A stretch of 64,000 bases of DNA from assembly GCA_037893245.1 (NCBI GenBank), contig JBAIAA010000028.1, forward strand, positions 1,550,001 to 1,614,000, written 5' to 3'. The translations under genes were made by a program, and so were the position numbers. How positions within the stretch are numbered: position 1 is the stretch's first letter; each line of letters starts with the position of its first letter. Positions 42,501 through 49,072 of this stretch are shown here, in pieces. A model generated the notes under the pieces. It searched no databases and was not told the DNA's origin. It saw only the letters and a list, made by a program, of their open reading frames with translations. Source of the DNA: Crossaster papposus (taxonomy: Eukaryota > Echinodermata > Asteroidea > Velatida > Solasteridae).

Positions 42501-45500
42501 GAATCAACATTTACTTTCAGATGAGTATGATATTTCTGAATAATTCGGTAGTAAATATTTTGGATATCTGCAAATGGTGTATACTACCTTTAAAGGTAGG
42601 ATACACCGTTTGCGGATATTGAAAAAATATTTACTACCGAATTATTAAGAAATATCTTAATTATTTGAAAGTAAATAATTATTCTAGGCATCCAGCAAAA
42701 TGATTACGCTAGATATCCTGTAATTATTCAAAAAAAAATTATAAAACAAAATTTGCGACAGGTCAGTTAAATGATATTTACTATAAAATACGACCCCCTC
42801 CCAAAAAAATCCACCCATTCATGATAATTCAAGCAATTACCAATGATGTATCCTACCTTTAAATTTAAAAATAAACTATGTGCCAAGCTTCACAGGCTGC
42901 CTTCAAACATGTAAGCCAGTCAGTCTGTGTATTTTTCCCGTCGGTCCATAACATTTCAAGCAAATTATGAGCCCACTGCTGCATTTGTCATGGTGCATAA
43001 TGACATTGGTTTGATTCCTTAATAAGGAACCAATGGAATACAAATCTCAGCACCCACATCTCAGTACCCAAGACTCTTTCTACATCAATCTTTCCCAATG
43101 ACCAGTTTAATGCATGCAGTGAACTTTTCTCTAATGTTTCCAGCAGAAAAAAAAATAAGCACCGCTTTTACTTCATCGTCAAGCAAACGTGAATCCTTGA
43201 CCATGATTGGTTGATCCACAGCAACAAACCGTATTTCGTTATCCTGTTGTACACCGCAATCTGCATATATCGCATTATTTCAAGATGCCCCCACCGTATT
43301 CCAAGAAAACAATATTCTAAGATTTCAATATCAATTCAAAAGTCGTAATTTGAATTATGCGGTTTGTGCCCAAAATTTGGGGCATGTTCTTCTGATTCAA
43401 CTGATTGCAGCTACATCTATCTACACGCAATGTCAACGCTTACACACACCATTCACGAATAACAAACCAACTACTAGCATAAATTTCCAAAGATACGTCT
43501 CTGAGAGGCATCTTTGGAAATGCCTGCTTTAGAAATATCTTCTTTGGAAATGAGAGCATGCCACAAGGAAAAATTTCACAAGGCAGTTTATGCGTCAGCG
43601 TAGTGTTATTCAAATCTTCAGCTTTTTAACAATAAATGGGCCAGTTACTTTTCGGATAGCTGCATAAAGTACATACCGGTACTCCAGCTTCAATAACATA
43701 CATGTACACATGTATGTACACATGTACACCGGTGTGTTAAGACCTCAAACAGTATCAAACTTGGTCTTGCGCCTCATTTTGAGGTTTTTAAGAACCTGCA
43801 TGGAAAGTGTTTGTTGGTCAGTACATTGTACTAATCACTCAATGGTGCCCAAGTAGTACATGTGGTTTGAATGCACAATTACCCCTTCCATTTTACCCTT
43901 CAGATATTTCCCAGTATGATTCATAAAACCTGACACTTTAAGTTCCTCACTATCGGTCATTTCAAGAATCACAGGTCTTAGAATGTGATTCATCAATGCA
44001 CAGGAATACAGTTCTGCAATGATGACCCTACAAAATCAGAGAACTTGACTATTTCTTTTTGAACAACAGCATTAGTCATAAGAAAGTGACAGTTCAGTAA
44101 AACCTAATTTTGTTAACCCTCCTGTTAGGAAGTAATTACGTGCATATTCAGAGCAATGTGTGACATTTAACAACACAGTTTGAGGTAAAGGGATATAAAG
44201 TGTTAACCCTAACCCCCTAGGCCCTTTTGGCTAAGAACCATCCTCAATCCTGCAAAATCCTCCGTTATTGTTTTACGTTTGTTCAGTGGAGGGGTGACCA
44301 CTGCCTCAATCCTTCACAATCCTCTACCAATCACTATGGATCGAGTCAATACCGATGACATTCAGAAGCAGTGCGGATGATATCGCGCATAATGCTGGGT
44401 TCCATTAACCACTCCAAATCATCAAACTCTAACTGCCGGTTTTAGCAGGTTATGTATCGAACCATAGCAACTTGTTGTTTGACTTTGTTCGACTCGGTAC
44501 CAAAAGGCCCAGGGAGACCCTGTTAAATTATGTGAGGTTCAGGGCAGAAAGGCATGAGACTTGTAAAAATGTTGAGTTTGGAGGAATGCACAATAGTGCT
44601 GGGCGAGTAACTCCAGTACTCGCCTACTCGTGATTAGTTTTTGTTAATCGAAGCACTACTCGCATTTTTTTTACTATTCGATTACTCGTGCCAGCCCGAG
44701 TAGTAATAAATACTCGCGAGTAGTGATTGTTAGCAAGTGATTATTGTTTACAAGTACCTATTAAGTTGTGGTAGTATGATGGAACGATGCAAAATTAATT
44801 GACTTGCCGCTCCCTACAATTGCACGCCTACAATGGCACGTCTTATTCCCAAATAATAAGGTTCAACGAACTATTAAATCCTTTGAATGAGCCAACACAA
44901 AATGTAGCAAAAAGCGCCGACCGCAGATAACCCCAGCCCGCAGAGTTTATACAATGGAAGCCATACATGTACTTCTCCTGCAGATATCAGGTTTCAAAAC
45001 CATGTTTTGGTTTTGGGTTGATAGGATTGTAAATTAATTTAGCAATATAAAATTTAATCATGTGAAATAGTTGTTTTTTTATTGAGGCGTGACAGCAAAG
45101 ACAAGGTAATCAGACACAGTTCCTGGTCATTTGTAAGTGTATACATGTACACCAAGCTCTGACCGGTAAACAACACTCGCACGAGGGCACTACAACTAAG
45201 GTAGTACACTACATGTACATGCAGAGTTGTATGACTTAAGTCCAGGACTCGGACTCGAGTCCGTCTCGAGTCACAATTTCGGTGACTCGGACTTGACTCG
45301 AGCCACGTCGGACTTGCCCCCGAGGACTCGTGAGTCACGTATTTTCACCAACAATACCTTTTTGTTTTAATATTAAATACAATTCCGATGATCCGATCGT
45401 CATGCACATGGAGGAATATTAACGTTTAGCACACGAAATAAGTACACTGCCGTATGGTGTTGCAAGTAATAGTGTTCTTGATTATTGTGTAGATATGGCC

Positions 45501-48500
45501 ATGTACATGTACAGCGCATACATGTACGGTATGTTCAGTACCCATAATTATCACTGGGATATATTTCTGTAAAAGCTTTATTGTGCACGACACCAACATT
45601 AACGTTGGTATTCTGTATTTGGTATTTCTTTATAAAATTAAATTTTTCAGAATAATTACAGGATGTCTAGCGCAATCATTTTTGCTGTACATTTTTGCTG
45701 GATGCCTGATAACACAAATAACAAAAGAATAACTGCTCGACGCCGGTTGAAAACAAACGCTGTTTTTCGTGCTTTTCTCGCCATCCATGATTGAAAAACT
45801 TCGGACAGGTCAGTTAAACGATATTTACGACATTTGGTTTGCAATCAATAGTGATCAGTCATCTAGGTAAACTGGTTGAAGTATTCCAACTGTTTAATTA
45901 TTTAAACAAGTGACTCGTGAGTCGGACTCGGACCAAGTGACTCAGGACTCGGACTCGGACTCGACCAAGTGACTTGAGACTCTGACTACATGACACACGT
46001 TTAGTAAATGTACATGTATAGCATGCGGTGAATGACTGTCCGTATCGCACGCTCTAACTCCAGAAGTCACAATGGTTTGGTCTGCACATGTAGAATTTAA
46101 TTACGTGTCAGAATGCTGCGTGATCGCAACACATGGTGCAAGAAATCACAATGACATTGGCTGCACCCAAAATGCATATTCAGTACTTGACTGTTGTCAC
46201 TAAAGATAGTTATCATATATTCAGTATTTAGTCACGAAGCCAGAAGGTGTGGCTTGCAGCTCCGCAGATATAACTAGTCAAGGCGCAAGTTATATGAAGC
46301 TGTATTTTGTGCACACGTACACGTGTAGTATGCCCTGTTGCAAAGAAAGGTCAACACGTGGTTAATAGCGACTTTGGGGTGTTGTCCGGAACTATTACGT
46401 TAATGACATCTGCAATTTGGTTGTACAAGAGCGTAAAATGTGGAAAATAATGTTGTAGTACCTCCGGCCATTACTCAAGGTAAACTGTTATTACACCAAT
46501 TTCAATTAAATTTCAAGGAGTAGTCCACCAAAAGCAGCCTGAATAGTTTTTGCAATCTGGTTTCGCATGAATATCCGACTCCTATGAAAATGAACTCCTT
46601 TGTACGATTATTGGTTAAACCCTCTCACGTGACCGATCACTCTCCTAATTATCTCCACTTAAGCATGCGCATTACAGGGTTGTAGCTAGAACATATTGAG
46701 TGCCGGCTAATTTACCGAAAAAATAGAGCGTAGCGAGCGAAGCACGGCATTCTCACGGCGTCTATGCAGTTCATTAATCATCAATACTCCGGAAACGGGC
46801 TTATTGAGGGCGCCCTTGATTATAACGAGATTTGTTTCTCTGAAGCAAATCTTGTGATAATCAAGGGCACCCTCAATAAGCCCGTTTTTGGAGTAGGAAA
46901 CAATGTCAAAACACGGGTAACTATTTTGTAAAAAGCAGAGATGATTGTTTTACAAGTAAAATGGGAAGTTATGGATGTGCAACTATGTTTATTTTTCTCT
47001 TTTCTCAACAAATCTTTATTCAAACTGATTTTTTTGGTGCCGGGCGGAAAGGTGTTAGTTTACCTTCCGTCCCAGCCGGCCGGCCAATGCAAGTGCCGGT
47101 CAGACCCGACCGGGGCCGACCAGCGTGGCGAAATCCCTGGTGCAATACTAGTCTCGGTTGCAAGACATCCTAATCGCGGTATGCTGCGCGCGTAGGTCGC
47201 TGATGCGGGCACCCTCTAACATACCCCATAGACTATGCCATCGGTCATACTAATCACCGACAACACACCAACAACACGCACAGCACCGACAACACATTCA
47301 AAACACATTCTATATTGACAAAAGAGGTATAGTCATAGAACTGTACAATACAAAAGAGTGTCACTCAACTTGAGGTAACATTTCATTTGTGAAAATGATT
47401 TTCTTTTTTACGCGAAAGTTATCTCTATCCAGCACGAACGTAGGCAGCCATCTAGCCTTCGCACGCATTGTTGGCCTAGGCTGAGTCAGAATTACCAGTA
47501 CTTGGCTGCAACTTAATATAAAGCTGCAGCCAGAAGGCAAAATTGAGGGCCAACATTCATGCTGGATAGAGATAATAGTTAGCTCAATTTAAGTGTGTAT
47601 CTTTTTTGCAACGTATTACAATTATCTTTTTTGTCAATATAGAATATGTTTTGGATGTGTTGTCGGTGCTGTGCGTGGTTGTCGAGTAGTTGTCGGTGAT
47701 TAGTATGACCCCATGCCATATGACCTTCGAATAGGACGTCTTGGCTAACTAACTGACATATTCGTTCCAAGCAGGATTGCGTCACATTTGCATATGTGCG
47801 TGTAATATTGCGTGTATATTCACGTGACGTAACATGCATAATCCCTGACTCATTGGTCAAGTTTCTGTTACGTCACGGAAGACTGTCATTCTATGTTTGC
47901 ACTGGGACGTATTAAGCCGTAAACCCCAAACACGGCGGGAGGCGTCAGCCATGTGACTCTCTGACCCTTAACTTTCCAATAGGAATCAAGAATAGTTATA
48001 CACTTCGGTTCTTAGGTCTTCAAAAAAGTGTCCATTACACTTATTATATATTCGCAAATGTAGTGTTTTTATGATTTTTTCAATGTTGTATAAAGTGTAA
48101 CGGCAGTTAAAAATACCATGTTTTTTGTGTGGAAAATCAATAATCAAATAAAAAGTGGAGGATTCATGACCATTAATAAATAAACTGAAATTCATAAAAT
48201 TGGGTCAACATGTGGACAATCAACTTCAAGTTCAACTTCCAAGTCACACACAGTCGCGTAACTTTATGAAACTTAAGTACAAAAATGTTATAACAACACA
48301 ACAGACAGTTAACTTAAAGCCACAACTGGAACTTAAACAAGAAGTTAAATGAAACAGAACAATAGTGTAAACAAAATACATGATATGGGCCACTGGAAAC
48401 AAAGTCTTTGAGCTCAGTCGAGTCACACACACACAAAATTACATACGTACAAACATGCGTATACATATGTACACTACACAGTCAATCCATAGGTTTAGTG

Positions 48501-48648
48501 CTAAACTCAATGCAATGAAGTGTAAACACGAAAAGAAAGGACAAAGACCTGTGCCAGTCGTCGACAAAGAACTGTTCGCTTTTCCCTTACTCAATCGTCT
48601 TGATCTTCGCAGAGTAGGTCCACTGGAATTCCTACTCGGTGATGACAT
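398..48648 (-). CDS. FBXO11: FBXO11-type F-box / beta-helix protein, 5' nine coding exons (3' end off window)
   Basis: Substrate-recognition subunit of an SCF (SKP1-CUL1-F-box) ubiquitin ligase, by family. Nine exons on the minus strand splice in phase to 381 codons without a stop. Residues 1-109 are a low-complexity leader with YSLRRK near 56-61 and KAKRAR near 93-98, both paralleled in vertebrate FBXO11. The F-box is about residues 110-160 ([19 protein letters not shown], then CVCKRF). Residues 203-381 start the right-handed beta-helix ([36 protein letters not shown]). Vertebrate FBXO11 is about 900 residues, so over half, including the remaining helix turns and C-terminal zinc finger, lies left of position 398. 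The leader lacks the long Gln/Pro tract of the mammalian protein. Introns run 853 bp to 17.3 kb and are full of transposons. The gene is head-to-head with an EFCAB11-type gene. FBXO10 is a paralogue, but the match is clearly better to FBXO11. Confidence 0.93.
847..1299. mobile_element. TTAA-bounded MITE family U, copy 1
   Basis: Starts TTAAAGTTATAGTATACC and ends GGTATACTACTGCTTTTAA. The interior matches 14694-15024 in inverted orientation (…CCATTTGTCAGTTGTGCATT…). Non-coding. Its right TTAA is also the left TTAA of the next element. Confidence 0.65.
1296..1566 (+). mobile_element. TTAA-bounded MITE family B, copy 1
   Basis: Ends TTAACCAGTTCGCGCCGG and GCACGAACTGGTTAA. The interior carries the GAGCAAGGCCGGAAATG unit, here partly duplicated. 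CpG-rich, about 240-270 bp, no coding capacity. TTAA termini suggest piggyBac-like or Kolobok-like mobilisation. Confidence 0.8.
1686..1797 (-). CDS. FBXO11: FBXO11 coding exon 8
   Basis: The 112-base exon begins [16 protein letters not shown] and contains [12 protein letters not shown], the helix turn with the CSPIIDHC motif of the family. Acceptor is gatccag; donor is CAAG|gtagag, phase 1. Confidence 0.94.
2237..2592 (+). mobile_element. MITE family A, copy 1
   Basis: Family A runs GGTAGTATACACCATTTGCA ... ATTACCAATGGTGTATACTACC, about 380 bp when full, between TTAA sites, with an internal CGCGATCGCCG hairpin. This copy keeps only the right TTAA, and its left end is decayed. Confidence 0.75.
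2651..2757 (-). CDS. FBXO11: FBXO11 coding exon 7
   Basis: The 107-base exon encodes [20 protein letters not shown] and then [15 protein letters not shown], a beta-helix turn matching the VIIEN...[20 protein letters not shown] segment of vertebrate FBXO11. Phase 1 in, phase 0 out (AGG|gtaagc). Confidence 0.95.
2920..3095. repeat. Dispersed repeat 'T', copy 1
   Basis: GCAAATTTGCAAAAGTTGAAC and the flanking text recur at 62930-63085 and more loosely at 23475-23640, ending near TATGAACCAG. Probably an old non-autonomous DNA transposon. Confidence 0.5.
3420..3600 (-). repeat. Possible tRNA-derived SINE fragment
   Basis: Read on the minus strand, GTTGGGGGTTCAAGCCC resembles a tRNA T-arm/B-box, preceded by an anticodon-arm-like GTCTGCTGATAGTTCTGCAG. 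No full cloverleaf was made out. A 15-base G run at 3270-3284 lies upstream on the plus strand. Confidence 0.3.
3907..4117 (-). CDS. FBXO11: FBXO11 coding exon 6 (start of beta-helix)
   Basis: The 211-base exon gives 70 residues with [29 protein letters not shown] and [17 protein letters not shown]. These align along their whole length with the first part of the right-handed beta-helix of FBXO11 (HVKPG, YKGRE, YYDTIEDAL). Acceptor is cttcttag; donor is GCTG|gtaaga, phase 1. Confidence 0.96.
4305..7053. mobile_element. Unrecognised 2.75-kb TIR element with internal iteron-like 16-mers
   Basis: Identical 28-bp terminal inverted repeats (4305-4332 and 7026-7053; outer end GGGCAGTTTCACGGGAAAGG) are flanked on both sides by TTAC, a 4-bp target duplication. 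The interior has no coding capacity I can see but carries eight copies of TGTCCTTTCCTGAACA. It lies in FBXO11 intron 5. Non-autonomous; superfamily not determined. Confidence 0.8.
4704..6506. repeat. Eight spaced copies of a 16-bp motif
   Basis: TGTCCTTTCCTGAACA starts at 4704, 4883, 5046, 5399 (inverted), 5598, 5760, 6124 (last base G) and 6491. Each is preceded 6-14 bases upstream by GTTAAA on its own strand. Steps are 179, 163, 353, 199, 162, 364 and 367 bp, that is, about one or two times 180. The spacers look unrelated. Confidence 0.9.
7384..7790. repeat. Dispersed repeat 'G', copy 1
   Basis: Recurs at 8526-8890 and, split by a hAT, at 44405-44593 plus 45119-45170. Shared text includes GGTTCAGGGCAGAAAGGCAT and CAGTTCCTGGTCAACTGTAA. 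Family not identified. Confidence 0.6.
7816..8202 (+). mobile_element. MITE family A, copy 2 (full length)
   Basis: Complete 387-bp copy with TTAA at both ends and terminal inverted repeats AAAGGTAGTATACACCATTTG / CAATGGTGTATACTACCTTT-like. It sits about 60 bp from FBXO11 exon 5. Confidence 0.85.
8263..8392 (-). CDS. FBXO11: FBXO11 coding exon 5
   Basis: The 130-base exon completes the split Trp and encodes [19 protein letters not shown] and then [12 protein letters not shown], the linker between F-box and beta-helix. NIWKESF aligns with NPWKESF of vertebrate FBXO11. It ends in phase 0 at CTA|gtaagc. Confidence 0.93.
8526..8890. repeat. Dispersed repeat 'G', copy 2
   Basis: Parallel to 7384-7790 over most of its length. 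A (CATGTA)n microsatellite at 8800-8822 lies within it. Confidence 0.6.
9075..9278 (-). mobile_element. MITE family B, copy 2
   Basis: TTAA-bounded inverted copy, internally shortened; ends TTAACCAGTTTGCGCC and GGCGCGAACTGGTTAA. Confidence 0.78.
10331..11147. mobile_element. Composite element H, copy 1 (palindrome plus TIR unit)
   Basis: A 143-bp near-perfect palindrome (10331-10473, ends ACAATTGTTGCC) abuts a unit with inverted ends GTTATACCACGGTAATAGATT / AATCTATTGCCGCGGTATAAC (10477-11147). The same two parts in the same relation, but inverted, occur at 33906-34503. Open frames through the palindrome are not credible genes. Confidence 0.7.
11391..11743. repeat. Segmental duplication, copy 1
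   Basis: About 355 bp nearly identical to 12105-12461 in direct orientation, 0.7 kb apart (shared text includes GAATGACGCACCCAAGAAAA). Confidence 0.85.
11740..11957 (+). mobile_element. MITE family A, copy 3 (3'-truncated)
   Basis: Begins at the TTAA that closes the first duplicated segment and breaks off shortly after the central GATCGCCGGATGGCGATCGC hairpin. Confidence 0.7.
12105..12461. repeat. Segmental duplication, copy 2
   Basis: Partner of 11391-11743. It ends at the same GGGTTAA but lacks the family A element that follows copy 1. Confidence 0.85.
12495..12851 (-). mobile_element. MITE family A, copy 4
   Basis: Inverted copy from GGTAATTGCTTGAATTATC to GGTGTATCCTACCTTTAA. Its terminal TTAA (12848-12851) is shared with the next family B element. 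Confidence 0.78.
12848..13096 (-). mobile_element. MITE family B, copy 3
   Basis: Full-length inverted copy, TTAA-bounded, with ends TTAACCAGTTCGCGCCGG and CCGGCGCGAACTGGTTAA. Confidence 0.85.
13431..14510. mobile_element. 1.08-kb TIR element
   Basis: Ends GTTCAGACGGTGGCGTAAGT and its complement are parts of roughly 46-bp inverted repeats that continue through CTAATCCAAAAATACTAAGTTA. The interior has CpG-rich unique sequence and what looks like a nested family N fragment (about 14115-14215). No transposase was recognised and no clear target duplication seen. Confidence 0.72.
14694..15024. mobile_element. MITE family U, copy 2
   Basis: Inverted relative of 847-1299, ending ACAAATGGTGTTATGATCCC and then TTTAA; the left end is decayed. 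Confidence 0.55.
15096..15480 (-). mobile_element. MITE family A, copy 5
   Basis: TTAAAGGTAGGATACACCATT at the left and AAATGGTGTATTCTACCTTT at the right; the inner part is diverged and has acquired an ATACCGGTAT insertion. Confidence 0.78.
16755..16997. mobile_element. MITE family C, copy 1
   Basis: Inverted ends GGGGCCAATTTCACGAAGCT / GCTCCGTGAAATTTGCCCC with internal CTAAGCA motifs. Further copies at 19056-19297 and 50557-50779, and a fragment near 22026. Confidence 0.75.
17577..17712. mobile_element. Foldback MITE, 136 bp
   Basis: CCTGTTTGTTTTACACAAAT..GATCGCGATCAGTGATCCGG is mirrored by CCGGATCACACTGATCACGA..TGTGTGAAACAAAAAAG. Confidence 0.65.
18563..18710 (-). CDS. FBXO11: FBXO11 coding exon 4 (F-box)
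   Basis: The 148-base exon encodes most of the F-box: the leucine-rich [19 protein letters not shown] and the downstream [16 protein letters not shown]. This is the SKP1-binding helical module. Acceptor is ttttcccag; donor is ATG|gtaagg in phase 2, with the Trp codon split across the next intron. It is nearly identical in pattern to vertebrate FBXO11 (IFSYLLEQDLC...CVCKRF). Confidence 0.95.
19056..19297. mobile_element. MITE family C, copy 2
   Basis: Ends GGGGCCAATTTCATAGCTC and GCTCTATGAAATTGGCCCC; 242 bp. Confidence 0.75.
20041..20615. mobile_element. Family D element made of short tandem units
   Basis: Inverted ends GTAGTCGAGTCC / GGACTCGACTAC enclose a decamer array (TCCCTGCAAG and variants, 20061-20320), an 11-mer array (TCCATCACAAG x8, 20321-20408) and a 25-bp repeat GACTTGTGACTGCCTTTATG.. 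(about 20490-20570). Related copies are at 61680-61871, 63085-63336 and 45222-45992. Multi-frame open reading frames here are repeat artefacts. Confidence 0.75.
20061..20408. repeat. Decamer and 11-mer tandem array
   Basis: 26 decamers TCCCTGCAAG, the last few drifting to TCCCTATAAG and TCCCTGTAAG, followed by eight exact TCCATCACAAG 11-mers. The unit length changes from 10 to 11 at 20321. Confidence 0.95.
21564..21833. mobile_element. TTAA-bounded MITE family R
   Basis: Telomere-like ends TTAACCCTAACTC / GGTTAGGGTTAA enclose AATCCTGCAAAATCCT motifs. Similar text recurs near 17820-17966, 24360-24592, 41850-41900 and 44200-44340. The TTAGGG-like ends belong to this transposon, not to telomeric DNA. 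Confidence 0.6.
22197..22305 (-). CDS. FBXO11: FBXO11 coding exon 3
   Basis: The 109-base exon reads [16 protein letters not shown] followed by [11 protein letters not shown]. The basic cluster matches the AKRAR nuclear-localisation-like stretch that precedes the F-box in vertebrate FBXO11. The acceptor could be cag at 22306-22308, or 3 bp earlier (aag|CAG), which would add one Gln; both keep the frame. The donor is AACT|gtgagt, phase 1. Confidence 0.87.
22380..22498. mobile_element. MITE family N, copy 1
   Basis: 119 bp with ends GCCATTTTCCAAACCCCAGC / GCTGGGTTTGGAAAATGGC. Looser copies at 26051-26158 and 26609-26719. It lies 72 bp upstream of FBXO11 exon 3. Confidence 0.7.
25404..25643 (+). 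mobile_element. MITE family A, copy 6 (internally deleted)
   Basis: TTAA at both ends; TIRs interrupted by matching ACCGGTA / ACGGT insertions. The interior is reduced to about 240 bp. Confidence 0.72.
27519..28457. mobile_element. hAT-like element, about 0.94 kb
   Basis: Ends AGGCCTTCATTTTAA and TTAAAATGAAGGCCT. Subterminal repeats of AAGGAGAGCGA / CGCTCTCCTT type occur at both ends. Flanks TGTATTGC and GGTATTGG agree at 6 of 8 positions, consistent with a decayed 8-bp duplication. No transposase seen. Confidence 0.65.
28600..28785. repeat. Dispersed repeat 'Q', copy 1
   Basis: CATCCGAAAACGTTAGAGTA and the following GACGGTCGGACAATGCCCCG recur at 40335-40520. Diverged relatives lie in 30750-31045. 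Confidence 0.6.
29441..29783 (-). mobile_element. MITE family A, copy 7
   Basis: TTAAAGGTAGGATAAACCATT to GGTGTATCCTACCTTTAA; TTAA at both ends. Confidence 0.8.
30328..30635. mobile_element. Foldback element, about 0.3 kb
   Basis: TTCAAATGTGCCCGGCAATA.. (about 30411-30475) is mirrored by ..TATTGCCGGGCACATTTGAA (about 30520-30580), and outside these CTATAGAC..GTGCCCTCTG is mirrored by CAGAGGGCAC..GTCTATAG. Confidence 0.65.
31054..32069. repeat. Near-perfect 1-kb palindrome
   Basis: The left arm from TATATGGGTCTTTCCATAAA runs to about 31552; the right arm is its reverse complement, ending TTTATGGAAAGACCCATATA. The apex is ACCTGCTACAT-8 nt-ATGTAGCAGGT. Only a few mismatches and small indels in about 500 bp per arm. 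In FBXO11 intron 2. Confidence 0.93.
33906..34503. mobile_element. Composite element H, copy 2
   Basis: Inverted relative of 10331-11147: TIR unit 33906-34367 (GTTATACCACGGCAATAGATT .. GTGGTATAAC) followed by a 133-bp palindrome 34371-34503 centred on CCCTCGGCGTGCC. Confidence 0.7.
34675..36482 (-). mobile_element. MITE family A, copy 8, split by a 1.4-kb insertion
   Basis: The MITE begins TTAAAGGTACATGTAGGATACA and runs to GGTGCATCCTACATT at 35057. It resumes at 36468 with ACATTGTACCTTTAA. Joined, the end mirrors the start, including its extra ACATGT, which shows that the middle is a later insertion. Confidence 0.85.
35058..36467. mobile_element. 1.41-kb TIR element inside MITE A copy 8
   Basis: Ends CAGGGTTCGACCTTAA / GTTAAGGGGAAACCCTG with subterminal GGTCYRGCGGKCTAGT-type repeats at both ends. 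It is flanked by a 5-bp duplication ACATT (35053-35057 and 36468-36472). CAGGG...CCCTG ends resemble hAT elements, but the duplication is 5 bp. No transposase seen. Confidence 0.78.
36652..36672. repeat. Poly-C run
   Basis: 21 consecutive C. A 24-base C run also occurs at 52523-52546 in EFCAB11 intron 2, 85 bp after exon 2. Lengths may be affected by sequencing. Confidence 0.9.
38036..38193 (+). mobile_element. MITE family B, copy 4 (left-truncated)
   Basis: Starts inside the element at GTTTGTCAGCAGCGAGCAAG and ends GCATGAACTGGTTAA. Confidence 0.75.
38293..39538. repeat. 1.25-kb palindrome with 190-bp loop
   Basis: Left arm 38293-38824 begins GTAGTACAGTAAAAATA; right arm 39018-39538 is its reverse complement, ending TATTTTTACTGTACTAC. 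The loop holds a weaker internal inverted repeat (GTTGGCAAC region; AGGTT..GCCT motifs). It ends 64 bp from the FBXO11 exon 2 donor. Confidence 0.92.
39603..39721 (-). CDS. FBXO11: FBXO11 coding exon 2
   Basis: Acceptor cccacag and donor AGT|gtaagt bound 119 bases, entering in phase 1 and leaving in phase 0. The product is a Ser/Thr/Arg-rich segment with [15 protein letters not shown], which corresponds to the YQLRRK segment in the leader of vertebrate FBXO11. A 1.2-kb palindrome ends only 64 bp past the donor. Confidence 0.83.
40335..40520. repeat. Dispersed repeat 'Q', copy 2
   Basis: Parallel to 28600-28785. Unlike copy 1 it has several CCACGATT units in place of CCCCTATT. Confidence 0.6.
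40800..41190. mobile_element. Rearranged family B remnant(s)
   Basis: GATTCAAAACGGATGACGAA and a terminal CCGGCGCGAACTGGTTAA are family B; the material between is shuffled and includes a second, diverged piece. Confidence 0.5.
42234..42593 (-). mobile_element. MITE family A, copy 9
   Basis: Full copy, TTAA to TTAA; the right TTAA (42590-42593) doubles as the left end of copy 10. Confidence 0.85.
42590..42862 (+). mobile_element. MITE family A, copy 10 (internally deleted)
   Basis: Opposite orientation to copy 9, sharing its TTAA. Lacks the central GATCGCC hairpin region; ends GATGTATCCTACCTTTAA. Confidence 0.83.
44405..45170. repeat. Repeat 'G' copy 3 interrupted by hAT fragment
   Basis: Repeat G reads up to GGAATGCACAA (44593) and resumes at CAGTTCCTGGTCATTTG (45119). 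Between them lies a 525-bp left part of the hAT element described at 56248, starting TAGTGCTGGGCGAGTA and lacking its right end. Confidence 0.65.
45222..45992. mobile_element. Family D relative with GGACTC repeats and a nested family A fragment
   Basis: Starts CAGAGTTGTATGACTTAAGT and contains many GACTCGGACT units at both ends. A rearranged family A piece (about 45612-45832, containing CTGCTCGACGCCGGTTGAAA) splits the two ends. Confidence 0.5.
46783..46897. repeat. Palindrome, 115 bp
   Basis: ACGGGCTTATTGAGGGCGCC is mirrored by GGCACCCTCAATAAGCCCGT around a short centre; strong hairpin potential. Confidence 0.8.
47148..47870. mobile_element. Foldback element, about 0.7 kb
   Basis: Arms 47237-47335 (ACCGACAACACACC..TATATTGACAAAAGA) and 47620-47712 are reverse complements, with a second nested pair (TTATCTCTATCCAGCA / TGCTGGATAGAGATAA). 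The outer part recurs at 60045-60240. Confidence 0.6.
48549..48648 (-). CDS. FBXO11: FBXO11 coding exon 1
   Basis: Start ATG at 48648-48646 is the first ATG in this open frame and has A at -3. It encodes 33 residues beginning [20 protein letters not shown], rich in Ser and Arg, and ends in phase 1 at GGCACAG|gtcttt. The assignment rests on the phase match: the leftover G plus CT of exon 2 makes Ala and keeps the frame open. This part of the protein is poorly conserved, so it is less certain than the later exons. Confidence 0.72.
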
Positions 48649-48985
48649 GCTTTTTATTTCGTTTTTGGGTGCCTTTAAGGTAAAAAAATGCGGTCGGAAT
48701 TTATCGAAACATTGGAAAAACACACTGTCTATGCGGTCGATGAGATGTGAGTGAAGTCGCAAAGCATGATGGGGAAAATGGCAGCCGGTTTCGAACAACC
48801 AATCACTCTACGCAATAATATCACGCGGACTTCAAATGAGATGGGCGAACCAATCAGGATCGACGTTTTACGCTAGCGCAGAAGAGCTTTGAAGATGGCC
48901 GCCAGATTCGGAATTGTATTTCCTGACAAAAAATAATAGATTATTCGTTAAACAATCACGATTTATCATGTTGAACTAATCCACC
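48649..48985. promoter_or_regulatory. Bidirectional promoter between FBXO11 and EFCAB11
   Basis: Only 337 bp separate the two divergent start codons, so both promoters and both 5' UTRs lie here. No TATA box is seen. Two CCAATCA boxes occur at 48799 and 48850. AAGATGGCCGCC (48892-48903) closely resembles the YY1 initiator-proximal motif, sense for EFCAB11, and AAAATGGCAGCC (48775-48786) is a weaker relative. CpG is denser here and into EFCAB11 intron 1 than elsewhere. On the minus strand an upstream ATG at 48767 would open a 12-codon uORF ahead of FBXO11 if the transcript starts above it. Confidence 0.75.
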
Positions 48986-49072
48986 ATGAATAGACTTCAA
49001 TCTCAACCGGGCGGCCATCTATCTATGAAATTTAGAACAGCAACCGACGCCGAGAAAAGGCGATTCATAATG
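48986..49072 (+). CDS. EFCAB11: EFCAB11 exon 1 (coding part)
   Basis: 29 codons, MNRLQSQPGGHLSMKF and on to DAEKRRFIM, ending in phase 0 at ATG|gtatat. The N-terminus is not conserved. The start is set by the upstream in-frame stop and by phase agreement with exon 2. Confidence 0.85.

Larger units (their letters stand above)
39722..48548 (-). other. FBXO11 intron 1: survey
   Basis: 8.8 kb. Outside the listed repeats, 41200-42230, 42870-44400, 46000-46780 and 47880-48540 hold no definable feature. A diverged family U relative may lie at about 43260-43675 (AAAACAATATTCTAAGATTT; GGATAGCTGCATAAAG). GTTAGGGTTAACCATAACCC at 41850-41870 is a family R end. Confidence 0.5.
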
